The notes: generated by a model not told the origin, from the letters alone. 64,000 nucleotides of DNA from Flavobacterium laiguense (GCF_003097655.1 NZ_QCZH01000012.1:1-64000); one strand, 5' to 3'; positions 25,318 to 34,526 are shown, numbered from the stretch's first letter. Numbers and translations are program-made.

Positions 25318-26091
25318 ATGTTACAATTCAAAATAGTAGGAGTTGTCTTTTTACTAGTATTGTCAACAGTTCTAACGGCTCAAAACACTCAGTCGGTTGC
25401 CATAAAAAAGGGGGCATATGTTCCCCTTTATGGTACCACTGATAAAAAACCAGTCGAAGTAAAAGCATTTAATATGGATGTTTTTCCAATAACGAATGCA
25501 CAATTTGTAGTATTCTTAAAAAAGTACCCACAATACAGCCGTTCTAATATTAAAGGGCTTTTTGCCGAAAAAAGTTACCTTTCGCAATGGAAAAGTGATT
25601 ATGATTATGGGACAACTAATTTATCCAATGCTCCTGTAACCAATGTTTCGTGGTTTGTAGCTAAGAAATATTGTGAATGCCAAGGAAAAAGATTGCCTAG
25701 TATGGACGAATGGGAATATGTGGCTATGGCCGATGAAAAACGCATTGATGCCAGAACTAAAGAAGAATTTAACAAATATATTTTATCTTGGTATGAAAAA
25801 CCAAAAACCTATACAAATCCAGTTGGTAAAACTTTTAAAAATTATTGGGGAGTTTATGATATGCATGGATTAGTCTGGGAATGGACTTCGGACTTTAATA
25901 GTATTTTCTTATCGGGGGAATCAAGAAAAGATAAAGATACCGACAAGAATCTTTTTTGTGGAAGTGGTTCCATAAACGCATCCGACTTAATGAATTATGC
26001 TGCTTTTATGCGTTATGGTTTTCGAGCCAGTCTAAAAGCAAATTACGCTACTAAAAACCTAGGTTTTCGTTGTGCAAAAGATTTGAAATAG
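25318..26091 (+). CDS. nirV: NirV-like protein with formylglycine-generating-enzyme fold
   Basis: The 257-residue exported protein has a signal peptide (about 1-21) and an FGE-sulfatase/SUMF1-type domain: FNMDVFPITNAQFVVFLKKYP, NAPVTNVSWFVAKKYCECQGKRLPSMDEWEYVA and GVYDMHGLVWEWTSDFNS, ending in GFRCAKD. Proteins of this kind next to nirK are called NirV. Their exact role is unsettled, perhaps maturation of copper nitrite reductase. It lies 25 bases after the cytochrome c gene and 27 before the SCO gene. Confidence 0.85.
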   Translation: MLQFKIVGVVFLLVLSTVLTAQNTQSVAIKKGAYVPLYGTTDKKPVEVKAFNMDVFPITNAQFVVFLKKYPQYSRSNIKGLFAEKSYLSQWKSDYDYGTTNLSNAPVTNVSWFVAKKYCECQGKRLPSMDEWEYVAMADEKRIDARTKEEFNKYILSWYEKPKTYTNPVGKTFKNYWGVYDMHGLVWEWTSDFNSIFLSGESRKDKDTDKNLFCGSGSINASDLMNYAAFMRYGFRASLKANYATKNLGFRCAKDLK

Positions 26092-26118
26092 TGCCGAAAA
26101 TATTTTAAATATAAAAAT

Positions 26119-26718
26119 ATGAAAAAGTTAATTATAGGAATGATACTGTTGTTCTCAACTTTGCAAAGTTGTAATACAAAGGTTGATGCTCAAGTTTCAT
26201 CAAAATCAAAAAACATATCGGAATTATCAATTTACAATTTACCATCAAAATGGACCAATCAAAATGGTCAAAATATAGAAATGATGGATTTGAAAGGAAA
26301 GGTCCTGGTAATGGTTATGATTTATACTTCCTGTAAATCGGCTTGTCCAAGATTAGTTGCCGATATGCGAAATATAGAATCCCGTTTATCGGAGAATATC
26401 AAGGGAAAAGTGAAATTGGTTTTGGTCAGTATTGATCCCGAGGTAGACACTCCCGAGCGATTAAAAGCATTTTCTATCGAAAATAAAATGGAAACGGATC
26501 AATGGATTTTCCTGCGTTCTACCGAAGAAAATACAAGAGAGTTTGCAGCAGTTTTGGCTGTAAATTATAAAAAAATATCTCCTTTAGATTTTTCTCATTC
26601 AAATATCATAAGCGTTTTTAATGCCGAAGGGGAATTAGCTTACCAGCAAGAAGGATTAGGTGTAAACTCGGATGAAACTATCCAAAAAATAACCGAAGAA
26701 GCGGTTAAACTTAATTAA
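26119..26718 (+). CDS. SCO1/SenC-family copper chaperone
   Basis: The 199-residue protein is a likely lipoprotein (LFSTLQSC lipobox, Cys at about 18) with a thioredoxin-like fold. It has the SCO metal motif CKSAC in YTSCKSACPRLV and a later His in DFSHSNIISVF; these would bind copper. LVSIDPEVDTPERLKAF is typical of the family. In this operon it probably delivers copper to NirK. SCO proteins also serve CuA sites, but no CuA protein is in the window. Confidence 0.9.
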   Translation: MKKLIIGMILLFSTLQSCNTKVDAQVSSKSKNISELSIYNLPSKWTNQNGQNIEMMDLKGKVLVMVMIYTSCKSACPRLVADMRNIESRLSENIKGKVKLVLVSIDPEVDTPERLKAFSIENKMETDQWIFLRSTEENTREFAAVLAVNYKKISPLDFSHSNIISVFNAEGELAYQQEGLGVNSDETIQKITEEAVKLN

Positions 26719-26730
26719 AAAAGTATAAAA

Positions 26731-28005
26731 ATGAATATATTTAAAAAAACGGCGCTGACTGCTATAACAATGATTAGTATGAGCGCATTTGCACAAGAAT
26801 TTGACGCCAATTTGCAAATTAGACCTCGTTATGAATTTAGAAATGGTTTCAGAGCCCCAATTCCTTATGGAGAAATTCCAGGTCAGTTTATATCGAATAG
26901 GACTCGTTTGAACCTGAATTTTAAACAAGATAAAATTGTTACTAAATTAACCCTGCAAAATGTTCGTGTTTGGGGAGACGTAGGAACTACTACCAAATCA
27001 GATGTTAATAGTATTCAATTGTTTGAAGCTTGGGCGCAATATAATTTTAATGAACAATGGAGTTCTCGTATAGGTCGTCAAGTGATTTCGTATGATAATC
27101 AAAGAATATTTGGAGAACTAGATTGGGCACAACAAGGACAGAGCCATGATGCGGCATTGGTAACTTATAAAAACAAGAAAAGCCAGTTGGATTTTGCAAT
27201 TGCATATAATGCCAATTCTGAATCTGATATTGCTACTAATTACGTTGTGCCATTATACAAATCAATGCAATACGCTTGGTTTCACACCGAATTGGGGAAG
27301 ATTAATATGAGTTTGTTGTTCTTGAATACGGGTTATGAAAATAAATTAACAGCTCCGATTCCAACACCTACGCCAGAATTGGTAGTAGATTATATGCAAA
27401 CATTTGGAACCTATTTGAATACCAAAAACAAAAGTTGGGATGCCAATTTATGGTTCTATGGACAAACTGGGAAAAATAACACCAATTCTGTAAGTGCTTA
27501 TGATGCTGCTTTAAATTTTAACTACTATGTAACCGATAAATTTAAAGCCGGTTTAGGATATGAATTACTTTCTGGAAAAAGCCAAGCCAGTACGAGTAAA
27601 GATATTAAATCATTCTATCCTTTGTTTGGAACCAATCACGGTTTTAACGGATACATGGACTATTTTTATGTAGGAAACCATAAAAACACAGTTGGATTGC
27701 AAGATGCATTTTTGAAATTAGGCTATACAGACAAAAAATGGCAGTTTGCTTTGATGCCACATATGTTTAGTGCAGCCAATACTGTATTGGATGCAAATGG
27801 TAAAAAAATGGATGACTATTTAGGGACTGAGGTCGATTTTACATTTGGCTATGCTGTACATAAATTTGTTAATGTAAGTGGTGGTTATTCTCAAATGTTT
27901 GCCACTGATACCATGCAAAGACTCAAAGGTGGTGACGTTGATCACACTAACAATTGGGCTTGGGTAATGATTAATGTGAATCCTCAAATTTTTTCTTTTA
28001 AATAG
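26731..28005 (+). CDS. Alginate-export-like outer-membrane beta-barrel
   Basis: The 424-residue protein has a signal peptide (about 1-21, ending SAFAQ) and repeated amphipathic strands: LQIRPRYEFRNGF, SNRTRLNLNFKQDKIVTKLTLQNVRVWGD and EAWAQYNFNEQWSSRIGRQVISYDNQRIFGELDWAQQG. These resemble the alginate-export/porin-like barrel family. It ends in aromatic strand residues (NPQIFSFK). As the last gene of the nirK operon it may be a channel for nitrite or another anion. Substrate unknown. Confidence 0.75.
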   Translation: MNIFKKTALTAITMISMSAFAQEFDANLQIRPRYEFRNGFRAPIPYGEIPGQFISNRTRLNLNFKQDKIVTKLTLQNVRVWGDVGTTTKSDVNSIQLFEAWAQYNFNEQWSSRIGRQVISYDNQRIFGELDWAQQGQSHDAALVTYKNKKSQLDFAIAYNANSESDIATNYVVPLYKSMQYAWFHTELGKINMSLLFLNTGYENKLTAPIPTPTPELVVDYMQTFGTYLNTKNKSWDANLWFYGQTGKNNTNSVSAYDAALNFNYYVTDKFKAGLGYELLSGKSQASTSKDIKSFYPLFGTNHGFNGYMDYFYVGNHKNTVGLQDAFLKLGYTDKKWQFALMPHMFSAANTVLDANGKKMDDYLGTEVDFTFGYAVHKFVNVSGGYSQMFATDTMQRLKGGDVDHTNNWAWVMINVNPQIFSFK

Positions 28006-28021
28006 TTATTAGTCTTGTATT

Positions 28022-28057
28022 AAAAAAGGAGCTTCAAGCTTGGAGCTCCTTTTTTTA
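28022..28057. terminator. Terminator after nirK operon
   Basis: AAAAAAGGAGCT pairs with AGCTCCTTTTTTT around TCAAGCTTGG. It works on both strands and also lies after the minus-strand gene 28070-28306. Confidence 0.85.
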
Positions 28058-28069
28058 TGCTTTTAAATT

Positions 28070-28306
28070 TTACAGTTCCGTCAACCATTCCGAATCTTCT
28101 TTGTTCAGTTGTTCTTCAGAAATGTCATTTTCAAATTTTATATCCTCTTCACTTTCTTTTGCCATTTCCAATTCATTTTCATTTAAGTGTTTAATCTCAT
28201 TTGGATCTACAGGCTGAAGTAAATTCATAATTTGCTTTAGCAAGTCAGCATCATCAACAGATTTTAGTTTGTCAATTATTTTTTGTTTTAAGTCTAAAGT
28301 ATTCAT
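28070..28306 (-). CDS. Small acidic protein, possible orphan antitoxin
   Basis: The 78-residue protein is strongly acidic and helical. The C-terminal part EEDIKFENDISEEQLNKEDSEWL resembles the toxin-binding tail of type II antitoxins that precede RelE-type toxins, where ISEEQ/EWL-like ends are common. No toxin gene follows: a terminator begins 13 bases after the stop codon. It is isolated between two similar terminators. The antitoxin idea is a guess from pattern; the ORF could be an unrelated small acidic protein. Confidence 0.55.
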   Translation of the reverse strand: MNTLDLKQKIIDKLKSVDDADLLKQIMNLLQPVDPNEIKHLNENELEMAKESEEDIKFENDISEEQLNKEDSEWLTEL

Positions 28307-28380
28307 AACGTGTGATTTTGAATAGTAAAGTTACGAAAAACGAAAATCGATTGTTTGGTTTGGTTTAATGTTTTTAAATA

Positions 28381-28411
28381 AAAAAAGGAGCTTCAATTTG
28401 AAGCTCCTTTT
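28381..28411. terminator. Terminator after lysS
   Basis: AAAAAAGGAGCTTC pairs with GAAGCTCCTTTT around AATTT. The stem resembles the terminator at 28022. Confidence 0.8.
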
Positions 28412-28437
28412 ACATAAATAAAATATTTGTAATATTT

Positions 28438-30147
28438 TTACTCTTTCAATCGACAAGCTTTTACATCTCCATCAACAACAACCTCAGTCATTCCAAGAGT
28501 TGATAGATTCTTCATCGCTTTGTCCCATTTCTTACCGCTTAACTCCGATTTGACTTTTAATAAACCAAAATTCATTTGGTTGTTATTGGCTTGCAAAATT
28601 GCCACAATAACTTTCTCTTCGTCTTCCAACTCAATTTGAACTTGTTTTTTCTCCGGACGCATTTGAGGAAAAAACAACACTTCCTGAATAGACGAATTGT
28701 TGGTTAGGAACATCATCAAACGGTCCATACCAATTCCTAAACCAGACGTTGGAGGCATACCATATTCTAATGCTCTCAAGAAATCCTCATCAATCGTTCC
28801 AGAAGCTTCATCATCACCTTTTTCAGCCAAACGCATTTGGTCTTCAAAACGCTCTCTTTGGTCAATTGGGTCATTCAATTCAGAGTAAGCATTCGCTACT
28901 TCTTTACCGCAAACCATCAATTCAAAACGTTCTGTCAATTCTGGATTGTCACGGTGTTGTTTACAAAGCGGAGACATTTCCTTTGGATAATCCGTGATAA
29001 ATGTAGGCTGAATGTAATTCCCTTCACATTTAGAACCGAAAATTTCATCAATCAATTTTCCTTTACCCATCGTTTTGTCCACGTCAATTCCCATACCTTT
29101 TGCGGCATCAAAAAGTTGCGCTTCATCTTTTCCAGAAATATCAAAACCAGTAAAATGTTTGATAGAATCCGTCATCGTAACGCGGGCGTAAGGAGCTTTG
29201 AAGTTGATTTTATGTTCACCAAAAGTTGCCTCACTCGTTCCATTAACACCAATAGCGCAATGTTCCAATAAGTTTTCGGTAAAATTCATCATCCAGTTGT
29301 AGTCTTTGTAGGCTACATATATTTCCATAGCGGTAAATTCCGGGTTGTGCGTTCTGTCCATTCCTTCGTTACGGAAGTTTTTAGAAAACTCATACACTCC
29401 ATCAAAACCACCAACAATCAATCTTTTTAAATACAATTCATTCGCAATACGCATATACAAAGGAATGTCCAAAGCGTTATGATGCGTCATAAATGGTCTT
29501 GCCGCAGCTCCACCAGGAATCGGTTGTAAAACAGGAGTTTCCACCTCAAGATATCCTTTGTCGTTAAAGAACGAACGCATCGAGTTAAACAATTTTGTTC
29601 TCTTGATAAACGTCTCTTTCACGTGATCATTCACGGTCAAATCTACATAACGACGACGGTATCTTTGCTCAGGATCGGAGAACGCATCGTGAGTTTTTCC
29701 GTCGGCGTCAATTTTTACCACAGGAAGCGGTTTTAAGGCTTTCGCCAAAACTGTTAAACCGTAAATATGAACGGAAATTTCGCCAACTTGAGTTTTAAAA
29801 ACTGTACCGCGAACCCCAATAAAATCTCCAATGTCCAATAATTTTTTGAAAACCACATTGTACATCGTTTTCTCTTCATCATTCGAAATGTCGTCTCTAG
29901 AAACATAGACCTGAATACGTCCTTCGGCATCCTTCAATTCCGCAAACGAGGCCTTTCCCATGATGCGCTTACCCATCAATCTACCTGCTAAAACCACTTC
30001 CTTACCTTCGTACTTCTCGAAATCGGCAAGGATTTCGCTCGTATAGGCGGTAGTAATAAATTCGGCTGCTGGATAAGGCTCAATGCCCAAATTGCGTAAT
30101 TCTGTGAGTGCTTCTCTACGTAAGATTTCTTGTTCTGATAAGGCCAT
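28438..30147 (-). CDS. lysS: Lysyl-tRNA synthetase, class II
   Basis: LysRS charges tRNA-Lys. The 569-residue protein has an N-terminal OB-fold anticodon-binding domain (EVVLAGRLMGKRIMGKASFAEL) and the class II core. Motif 2 FRNEGMDRTHNPEFTAMEIY and motif 3 GLGIGMDRLMMFLTNN are visible. A C-terminal extension of about 70 residues after motif 3 (VIVAILQANNNQMNFGLLKVKS onward) is longer than in E. coli LysRS, which is near 505 residues. The ATG at 30147 starts MALSEQEILRREALTELRNLG. Confidence 0.96.
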   Translation of the reverse strand: MALSEQEILRREALTELRNLGIEPYPAAEFITTAYTSEILADFEKYEGKEVVLAGRLMGKRIMGKASFAELKDAEGRIQVYVSRDDISNDEEKTMYNVVFKKLLDIGDFIGVRGTVFKTQVGEISVHIYGLTVLAKALKPLPVVKIDADGKTHDAFSDPEQRYRRRYVDLTVNDHVKETFIKRTKLFNSMRSFFNDKGYLEVETPVLQPIPGGAAARPFMTHHNALDIPLYMRIANELYLKRLIVGGFDGVYEFSKNFRNEGMDRTHNPEFTAMEIYVAYKDYNWMMNFTENLLEHCAIGVNGTSEATFGEHKINFKAPYARVTMTDSIKHFTGFDISGKDEAQLFDAAKGMGIDVDKTMGKGKLIDEIFGSKCEGNYIQPTFITDYPKEMSPLCKQHRDNPELTERFELMVCGKEVANAYSELNDPIDQRERFEDQMRLAEKGDDEASGTIDEDFLRALEYGMPPTSGLGIGMDRLMMFLTNNSSIQEVLFFPQMRPEKKQVQIELEDEEKVIVAILQANNNQMNFGLLKVKSELSGKKWDKAMKNLSTLGMTEVVVDGDVKACRLKE

Positions 30148-30168
30148 TTTATGCTGTTTTTAAGTGTG

Positions 30169-30176
30169 CAAAGATA
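30169..30176 (-). promoter_or_regulatory. lysS promoter -7 box
   Basis: TATCTTTG on the minus strand, 22 bases upstream of the lysS ATG, matching TAnnTTTG. Confidence 0.6.
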
Positions 30177-30218
30177 GTCTTTATGTCTTGAAATTGCAAA
30201 ACCCTAAAAATGATTTTT

Positions 30219-30256
30219 CAGCTCCCTCTCTTTTGGAGAGGGCGGGGGGTGAGGTT
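30219..30256. repeat. CCCTCTC/GAGAGGG intergenic repeat
   Basis: CTCCCTCTCTTTTGGAGAGG forms a short hairpin followed by a G-run and GGTGAGG. A related TCTCCTTTGGAGAG stands at 39840. Dispersed, non-coding. Confidence 0.55.
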
Positions 30257-30391
30257 CTTTTTCTGGAACATCAATTTCGCGAAAAATAGAACTAAAAAAA
30301 GTTTGTAATTTTCAGCGGAATTGTACCGCCTAGATTAGTTTCTATGTATTGAAAATTGATGTTTTTCAATCAAAATGCAACAGTACATCGT

Positions 30392-31402
30392 TTACTTTTG
30401 CTCTGCGATTGTAGTTTGATTGAGTTTAATAACCCTTATTTTTTGGTTTGTATTATCTGCTAAAAAAAGGCGATCGTTAAGTTGTGCGGTACTGACAATG
30501 CTCCCAAAAGGATTTGCTCCCATAACATCTGCGGCATTTATCCTTGGAGTATAGGTTTTATTAACGAATTCTTCTTTAGGATAAAGGCGTAGATAATTTA
30601 CATTTCCAATGTTTTCTGAGGTCACAGCCCAATCAGTGCTAAAAGTAACAGCGAGAGGTTTTGCTTCTGCGAAAGGTGTTGCTGTTGGGTTTATTGGCGT
30701 TACGAGTGAACTTGCGGCGTTGGCACGAATGTCTGCAATGTTGTAATACAAATAGCTTTTTGCATTTCGTCCTGCTACAACTAAATTTCCAGACGCTACA
30801 TCCATAGAATAGATTTCGTCATAACCTTCTAAGGTGTTTAATTTTGCAATAGGAGTTAGATTCCAATTGCTTGTGTCTGTGATTTGTGAAGTTTCGAAAA
30901 CTTTAATGCTAGTGTTTTTTTCTTTGACAAATACCAATCCGTCTTTTACCACAACCCCAAAAACGTGTACAAAAGTTTGCCACCATTGTCCATTTCCAAC
31001 GGTATTAATGCCAAGGTTTGTGTTTTCATCGATTACAAAAAGTCTTGAATCAACACTTCCGAGGTAGATTCTACCATTATCAACCGATACAGAAGAAAGT
31101 TTTGTTAACGGAATTGTAGTCTCTCCTTTGGTGTAGTTCTTGATTGTTTTTAGGAATGTCAAAGTTTTAGCATTGAAAACTTCGAGTACATCACCATTGC
31201 AGATGTACAATTTGTCGTTTGCTATGGATATCCCTTTCGGATCTAGTTTGCCTGTTCCATCTCCAATTTGGCTTGCTGTGATTGTTGTTTCGTCGGTAGG
31301 ATAGTAATAATTGTAATTGGTTGGTTCGAATGCCTCGTAAGAATCCTTGCTGCAATTTGTAAAAATGCAAAGCAATGCTATAAAAAAAGCTATTTTATTC
31401 AT
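30392..31402 (-). CDS. Beta-propeller-like surface or periplasmic lipoprotein
   Basis: The 336-residue protein has a lipoprotein signal with Cys17 (MNKIAFFIALLCIFTNCSKD). Repeats of the type DNGRIYLGSVDSRLFVIDENT, KDGLVFVKEKNTSIKVFE and ASGNLVVAGRNAKSYLYY suggest a WD40/PQQ-like beta-propeller. An ATG at 31426 is in frame and overlaps the upstream stop codon. I prefer ATG 31402 because it gives a normal signal peptide. It follows a lipoprotein metallopeptidase gene and is probably expressed with it. Function unknown. Confidence 0.75.
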   Translation of the reverse strand: MNKIAFFIALLCIFTNCSKDSYEAFEPTNYNYYYPTDETTITASQIGDGTGKLDPKGISIANDKLYICNGDVLEVFNAKTLTFLKTIKNYTKGETTIPLTKLSSVSVDNGRIYLGSVDSRLFVIDENTNLGINTVGNGQWWQTFVHVFGVVVKDGLVFVKEKNTSIKVFETSQITDTSNWNLTPIAKLNTLEGYDEIYSMDVASGNLVVAGRNAKSYLYYNIADIRANAASSLVTPINPTATPFAEAKPLAVTFSTDWAVTSENIGNVNYLRLYPKEEFVNKTYTPRINAADVMGANPFGSIVSTAQLNDRLFLADNTNQKIRVIKLNQTTIAEQK

Positions 31403-31416
31403 GTTGATTTGATTTG

Positions 31417-32649
31417 TTAATTCCATTTTCCAGCTCCTTTATATTTTAATAAGAATGGGTTTTTGGGAGAAATAGTAAAGACAGGTTTTTTGTAAGTGCC
31501 TGTCAGATAATTTGTTTTGGTCCATCCTTTGAGTATGTCTGGATCGGTAAAAGGGAGGTCGTTTAGGTAGATTAAGTATTTGTAAAAATGGGTCAGCATC
31601 TCTTGTTGTCCGCCACCTTCGCCACTATTGGCTAAATTGCTGCTATGATTGAAACCTGTGTGATGAGAATATTCGTGTGACCAAACCGACATTTCGCCTG
31701 TCCAATGTCCTGTTATGTAGCCGGATTCCCATTGAGAGGCTAGAGGACCACCTCCCCAAGCAGATGATCCTCCTACCATTGCGATATAAAGTGATCTGTT
31801 GTCAACGTAGTTTAAATATATTTGTTCAATTTCGGCTTTGGTTAAATAATCGTAAACTCCATTAACGTCATCCGTATTTCCGTGCCAATTGATTGCGCCA
31901 TTTATAGCAGTTCCAGCTAGAGCAGCTTGTTCTTGTTTGTATCTGTCAAAATTAGTAAAGGTTTCATAATACATAGGATGACTCAAAGCATAGGAATAGT
32001 TAAGAATCATTGTTATCGCTTCTTTGGCCAAAACTGGGTTCATTGGTAAAAATTTCCCAAGTTCATTTATATGGTAGGCATCGTTAAACTGAACCAATTG
32101 TGAAGATTTTATTTTTTTGAATTTAGCAAATAAAGGATCGCTTGATTCTACCGAAAATTCGATAGCGCCAGAAGAGAAACCATCAATTTTATCAATGGTA
32201 ACCGCATTGCCAGTTTCTAATAAATAATCATTTTTTCCAGCTACTAACGGAATTTGATGAAACGAACGATGAAATGCTGGGATTTTTGTAAAATGGTAGA
32301 TTAAAAATCGCTTGTCATAGTTGGGTAGTTTTGCATAGATTTTTACATCAGCAAGTCCAACAGGGGAATAAAGAGATACTTGAACCGAATCTTTTCCTTT
32401 TTGGATTATTTGCAGCGGTTGATTTACCCGAAACCAACGATCTTTTTTGTCATACATTTTTGAAGGACTTTCAGTATCTTCAAACATAGTCATAGGTCTA
32501 TTTCCTATTGGTAAATTGGTTGCGTCAATGCTTGCCAAATAGTTGGGCTCGTAATTGGTATATTGAGTTTCGTTATCACAGCTGGTAAGCGTAAGAAAAG
32601 AGGTAATTAGCAAATTGACAAAGAGCCATCTTTTGATGTTTGGAATCAT
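31417..32649 (-). CDS. Zinc-metallopeptidase lipoprotein (HExxH gluzincin-like)
   Basis: The 410-residue protein has a lipoprotein signal (LTLTSC, Cys24) and a zinc-binding motif HEYSHH at residues 325-330 in MSVWSHEYSHHTGFNHSS. A conserved-looking Glu in EGGGQQEMLTHFYKYL (about 346-360) may be the third ligand. The N-terminal half looks like a beta-sandwich with a hydrophobic core. The arrangement recalls M60-type or other gluzincin peptidases, but I cannot place it exactly. The propeller lipoprotein gene follows with a 14-base gap. Confidence 0.75.
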   Translation of the reverse strand: MIPNIKRWLFVNLLITSFLTLTSCDNETQYTNYEPNYLASIDATNLPIGNRPMTMFEDTESPSKMYDKKDRWFRVNQPLQIIQKGKDSVQVSLYSPVGLADVKIYAKLPNYDKRFLIYHFTKIPAFHRSFHQIPLVAGKNDYLLETGNAVTIDKIDGFSSGAIEFSVESSDPLFAKFKKIKSSQLVQFNDAYHINELGKFLPMNPVLAKEAITMILNYSYALSHPMYYETFTNFDRYKQEQAALAGTAINGAINWHGNTDDVNGVYDYLTKAEIEQIYLNYVDNRSLYIAMVGGSSAWGGGPLASQWESGYITGHWTGEMSVWSHEYSHHTGFNHSSNLANSGEGGGQQEMLTHFYKYLIYLNDLPFTDPDILKGWTKTNYLTGTYKKPVFTISPKNPFLLKYKGAGKWN

Positions 32650-32876
32650 GTAGGTTAATTTAAATTGTTTGTTTTAGGTTTTGGGGATATTGTATTTTAA
32701 AAGTGCAAATGTCACGACTTCTTTTTGTAATAAAAAGTTGTTTTTTATTTATGTAGTAAAAGATGTAGAAAAAGTATGACGCGAATTATAGATAGTCATA
32801 ATTTGAGTGGAGATGTATTTGGGTTGTTTTAAAATTTTCTTAAAAATTACAGTTTATAAAATAATAAGAATTTAGT

Positions 32877-32884
32877 TATATTTG
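32877..32884 (+). promoter_or_regulatory. Promoter -7 box
   Basis: TATATTTG matches TAnnTTTG, 31 bases before the ATG at 32916. The rest of 32650-32876 shows no other feature. Confidence 0.6.
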
Positions 32885-32915
32885 ACAAAAATAATAGACA
32901 ATGATATTCAAAACA

Positions 32916-33656
32916 ATGAAAATATATTTCTTTTTACTTTTAATCGTTCTTACCGCAAGCTGTCAAGTTACCGAAACGATTCATCTCAATCCAGATGGTA
33001 GCGGAAACATTGAAGTTGCCAACTTAAGAGAAGAAAATAGTTATATGCAACTGGCAAAAGAGGAATATTCAAAGGAAAATATCTACAGAGACACCACTTA
33101 TGTTTTTGGAGATTATATCAAGAAGCATCAAGAAACGTTTTCTAGAACCCCGGTGGCTGACCAAAAAGTATTCTTGAGATATTCGGAGGTGAAAGTTCAT
33201 AGAAAAGCAAGTTCCTATGAAAAGGAATTCAGAACTACCTATACTCAAAATTTTCAAAAAGCATCAGATATTGTTGATCTTTATAAAGCCGATCATTATT
33301 TAGATGATGTTAAAAATAACTATGCCTTAAGTGCCGAAGAGCATTATTATAAAGTAAATTATTCTTTTGAAGGGAATCATTTCAATAGAACAGTTACTAT
33401 TATTGATTCATTAGTACTAAAAAAGGAATTTGATGAAATTGAAAAAATAAAAACGAAGTACAAAGGTTATAAGCTGGTTCAGAGTTATGTGTTGAACTAT
33501 CATTTTCCTAGAAAGATTCAATCGGTTTCTAATCCACTGGCTAAAATTAACGAGGACCGTAAATCACTTTCGGTACAATTTCTATTAACTGATTGTTTGC
33601 AAAATCCCGAAAGCACGAATCTCGAAGTGGTTTTGGAGTCAGAAGCAGTCGATTAA
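32916..33656 (+). CDS. Lipoprotein of unknown function
   Basis: The 246-residue protein has a lipoprotein signal MKIYFFLLLIVLTASCQ (Cys16), followed by VTETIHLNPDGSGNIEVANL. This strand-rich opening is common in Bacteroidota lipoproteins. The remainder mixes strands and charged helices, with no known motif visible. ATG 32901 is in frame five codons earlier; both leave a short leader from the TATATTTG box. I take the second because it begins the signal peptide directly. It is a single gene, followed by a palindrome at 33665. Confidence 0.7.
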   Translation: MKIYFFLLLIVLTASCQVTETIHLNPDGSGNIEVANLREENSYMQLAKEEYSKENIYRDTTYVFGDYIKKHQETFSRTPVADQKVFLRYSEVKVHRKASSYEKEFRTTYTQNFQKASDIVDLYKADHYLDDVKNNYALSAEEHYYKVNYSFEGNHFNRTVTIIDSLVLKKEFDEIEKIKTKYKGYKLVQSYVLNYHFPRKIQSVSNPLAKINEDRKSLSVQFLLTDCLQNPESTNLEVVLESEAVD

Positions 33657-33664
33657 AACTCATA

Positions 33665-33693
33665 TCCTAACAGGTTTCCAAAACCTGTTAGGA
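33665..33693. repeat. CCTAACAGGTTT palindrome
   Basis: TCCTAACAGGTTT and AAACCTGTTAGGA, inverted around CCA: 13-base perfect arms. It shares the GGTTT/AAACC centre with the palindromes at 8660 and 22167. It may also end the lipoprotein transcript. Confidence 0.7.
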
Positions 33694-33719
33694 TGCAATA
33701 AACATCTTTCAAAACTTTG

Positions 33720-33727
33720 TACCTTTG
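33720..33727 (+). promoter_or_regulatory. lipB promoter -7 box
   Basis: TACCTTTG, 56 bases upstream of the lipB ATG. The leader between them holds repeated AGAATCTTAG/CTTAGATTCTTAG segments that can pair. Confidence 0.55.
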
Positions 33728-33782
33728 CAAAAAAAAATCTAAGAATCTTAGCGTCTTAGATTCTTAGTATCTCAGATAAAAA

Positions 33783-34484
33783 ATGAACAAAACCATCCAA
33801 CTTCAAGATTTAGGAAATAAAGATTACAAAGAAACTTGGGAATACCAAGAAGAACTGTTCAAAGGCATTGTGGATTTGAAGATTCAGAATAGGAGAGAAG
33901 AGACTACTATTGAAACGCCCAATTATTTCTTGTTCGTAGAGCATCCTCATGTATATACTTTAGGGAAAAGCGGTGATTTAACTAATTTACTTCTGTCCGA
34001 AAAACAATTGGAAGCCAAAGGTGCCACTTTCTACAAAATCAATCGAGGTGGTGATATTACCTATCACGGACCGGGACAAATTGTGGGTTATCCTATTATT
34101 GATTTGGAGAATTTCTTTTCGGATATTCATAAATACTTGCGTTTCTTGGAGGAAGCCATCATTCTAACATTGCAAGAATACGGATTAGCATGTGGCAGAA
34201 GCGAAGGCGAAACCGGTGTTTGGCTTGGAGTAGGGACACCTTTCGCCAGAAAGATTTGTGCAATGGGAGTTCGCGCTTCCCGTTGGGTAACCATGCATGG
34301 TTTTGCCCTAAACATCAATGCCGACTTGGGATATTTTGACAATATTATTCCGTGTGGAATCCGTGGTAAAGCGGTAACGTCTTTGAATGTAGAGCTTGGA
34401 GTAGATAGAGTAGATGAACAAGAAGTGAAAGAAAAAATATTAAAACATTTCTCTGATTTGTTTGAATGTTCGATTGTTCGATAG
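33783..34484 (+). CDS. lipB: Octanoyl-[acyl-carrier-protein]-protein transferase
   Basis: LipB moves octanoyl from ACP to lipoyl domains, the first step of protein lipoylation. The 233-residue protein has FVEHPHVYTLGKSGD, INRGGDITYHGPGQIVGYPI, the catalytic-site segment MGVRASRWVTMHGFALNIN with the Lys replaced in context, and the catalytic Cys in IIPCGIRGKAVTSL. Length and order are normal for the family. Confidence 0.94.
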   Translation: MNKTIQLQDLGNKDYKETWEYQEELFKGIVDLKIQNRREETTIETPNYFLFVEHPHVYTLGKSGDLTNLLLSEKQLEAKGATFYKINRGGDITYHGPGQIVGYPIIDLENFFSDIHKYLRFLEEAIILTLQEYGLACGRSEGETGVWLGVGTPFARKICAMGVRASRWVTMHGFALNINADLGYFDNIIPCGIRGKAVTSLNVELGVDRVDEQEVKEKILKHFSDLFECSIVR

Positions 34485-34526
34485 TTGGATTATTGGATAG
34501 TTCGAAAAATCTAAGAATCCAACAAT

